Origin: DATGLG01 sp035294245
Lineage (GTDB): Bacteria > Pseudomonadota > Alphaproteobacteria > JACZXZ01
Direction of reading: 5' to 3'
Assembly: GCA_035294245.1 (NCBI GenBank)
Contig: DATGLG010000025.1
Location: forward strand, 62,001 to 126,000
Length of the DNA stretch: 64,000 nucleotides
Both the position numbers and the translations under genes were made by a program. Under the pieces are notes generated by a model. The model did no database searches, was not told the DNA's origin, and worked only from the letters and a program-made list of their open reading frames with translations. Shown in pieces: positions 63,382 through 64,000 of the stretch (position 1 is the stretch's first letter; every line of letters begins with the position of its first letter).

Positions 63382-63482
63382 GCCGGCGATTATCCTTCTC
63401 AAGCTCATCTCGTCTATCGAGCGGCCATTGCCTTGGCTCGGCAGCTTTCGGCGCTGACGCCGAGCTCGGTCAATAGCCGGAA

Positions 63483-63557
63483 TGGTGAGCGCGCCGGGGG
63501 TCGAACCCGGGACCTACTGATTAAAAGTCAGTTGCTCTACCGCTGAGCTACGCGCCC
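63483..63557 (-). tRNA. tRNA-Lys (anticodon TTT)
   Basis: The minus strand folds as a complete cloverleaf. The acceptor is GGGCGCG/CGCGCTC, the D arm GCTC...GAGC and the anticodon stem ACTGA/TCAGT with loop CTTTTAA (anticodon TTT, positions about 63524-63526). The T arm is CCGGG/CCCGG with TTCGA. The discriminator A and an encoded CCA complete the 3' end. Confidence 0.96.
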
Positions 63558-63659
63558 CTGCGTGACGTGATGGTCAAGACAAGCGGCACCTAAATAGGCG
63601 CGCTTGCCGCTCCGGTCAATCCGGGAGCGGGCTGCCGGACAGCGCCGCCCGGCTTCCTT

Positions 63660-64000
63660 TCACTTCTTAACGTCGGCAGCGACCTGCATACGGATGATCT
63701 TGTCCGGTGTGCCGAGTACGCGCCCGTTCTGCTGCTTCGAGCCGCTCTTGATGTGATCGACGAAGTCCATGCCTTCGACGACCTGGCCGATAATGGTGTA
63801 TTGGCGATCGAGCCACGGCGCGTCGTCAAAGCAGATGAAGAACTGGCTATCCGCGCTGTTGGGATCTTGCGCGCGCGCCATTCCCACGGTCCCGCGGACA
63901 AAATGCTCGCGGCTGAACTCGGCGGGCAAATGCTGCCCCGAGCCTCCCGTGCCGTCGCCCTTGGGATCTCCCGTCTGTGCCATGAATCCGGCAATGACCC
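63660..64000 (-). CDS. ppiB: Peptidyl-prolyl cis-trans isomerase, cyclophilin type (5' end outside window)
   Basis: A C-terminal fragment of about 112 residues of a cytoplasmic cyclophilin. The frame reads into the window edge as VIAGFMAQTGDPKGDGTGG, so the internal ATG at 63983 is not the start. Family residues of the active site are present: FMAQTGD, AQDPNSADSQFFIC, and WLDRQYTIIGQVVEGMD. The enzyme accelerates proline isomerisation during folding. Confidence 0.93.
   Translation of the reverse strand, partial: VIAGFMAQTGDPKGDGTGGSGQHLPAEFSREHFVRGTVGMARAQDPNSADSQFFICFDDAPWLDRQYTIIGQVVEGMDFVDHIKSGSKQQNGRVLGTPDKIIRMQVAADVKK

Overview
The window is high-GC DNA (mostly about 65-70% by eye) from an alphaproteobacterium. 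Evidence for this is the comEC/gltX/gltA block, the recG | sdhE-mfd arrangement, DUF502, DUF3311 with a sodium:solute symporter, HU, and many ATGA start/stop overlaps. The order (Hyphomicrobiales, Rhodospirillales or other) cannot be settled from what I see. I found no insertion sequence, phage or CRISPR array. There is one tRNA gene (Lys-TTT).

Left part (1-15.7 kb): partial comEC, gltX, gltA, a small membrane protein, a lysozyme-fold protein, a secreted phosphoesterase, an MFS carrier, a MarR regulator with a palindromic operator, a ClC chloride transporter, a divergent class A penicillin-binding protein and a DMT exporter.

15.7-20.8 kb (minus strand) is a tight five-gene operon: acyl-CoA synthetase, SDR, acyl-CoA dehydrogenase, APH-type kinase and DUF6285. 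Its content matches the Pseudomonas putida lvaEDCAB levulinate/4-hydroxyacid set, in which a 4-hydroxyacyl-CoA is phosphorylated and then isomerised to 3-hydroxyacyl-CoA. A PleD/PopA-like protein with degenerate receiver and GGDEF domains but an intact c-di-GMP I-site diverges from it.

22.4-36.3 kb: a DsbA/FrnE-like oxidoreductase, mfd, sdhE, recG, DUF502, a hydrolase carrying all fluoroacetate dehalogenase residues, a type III polyketide synthase coupled to an ICMT-family methyltransferase (alkylpyrone methyl-ether type), an amidase, threonine synthase and a universal stress protein.

36.5-40 kb holds the most unusual pair: a TPR/beta-barrel outer-membrane protein resembling Slam (type XI secretion), followed by an exported FecR-domain protein whose low-GC C-terminal half looks like a TbpB/hemophilin-type barrel. 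I propose a secretion system and its cargo.

40-45.7 kb: 2TM protein, small conserved protein, Kdo hydroxylase, lipoprotein, DUF3617 protein, a geneless stretch with two strong plus-strand terminators (possible small RNA locus), a DUF3311/SSS carboxylate transporter and HdeD.

45.7-59.6 kb is an organic-acid or aromatic catabolic region: FAD monooxygenase, crotonase, NDP-forming acyl-CoA ligase, a polyamine/opine-type ABC importer, a FadR-type GntR regulator, a crotonyl-CoA carboxylase/reductase homologue with a Glu-to-Gln change in its CO2 pocket, an orphan NMT1-type binding protein and an ALDH7 dehydrogenase. An identical 17-bp palindrome lies in front of the importer operon and between the reductase and the orphan binding protein, which suggests one regulon.

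59.7-64 kb: HU, a metallo-beta-lactamase-fold protein without metal ligands, a luciferase-like monooxygenase, HutD, a GIY-YIG protein, tRNA-Lys and a 5'-truncated cyclophilin.
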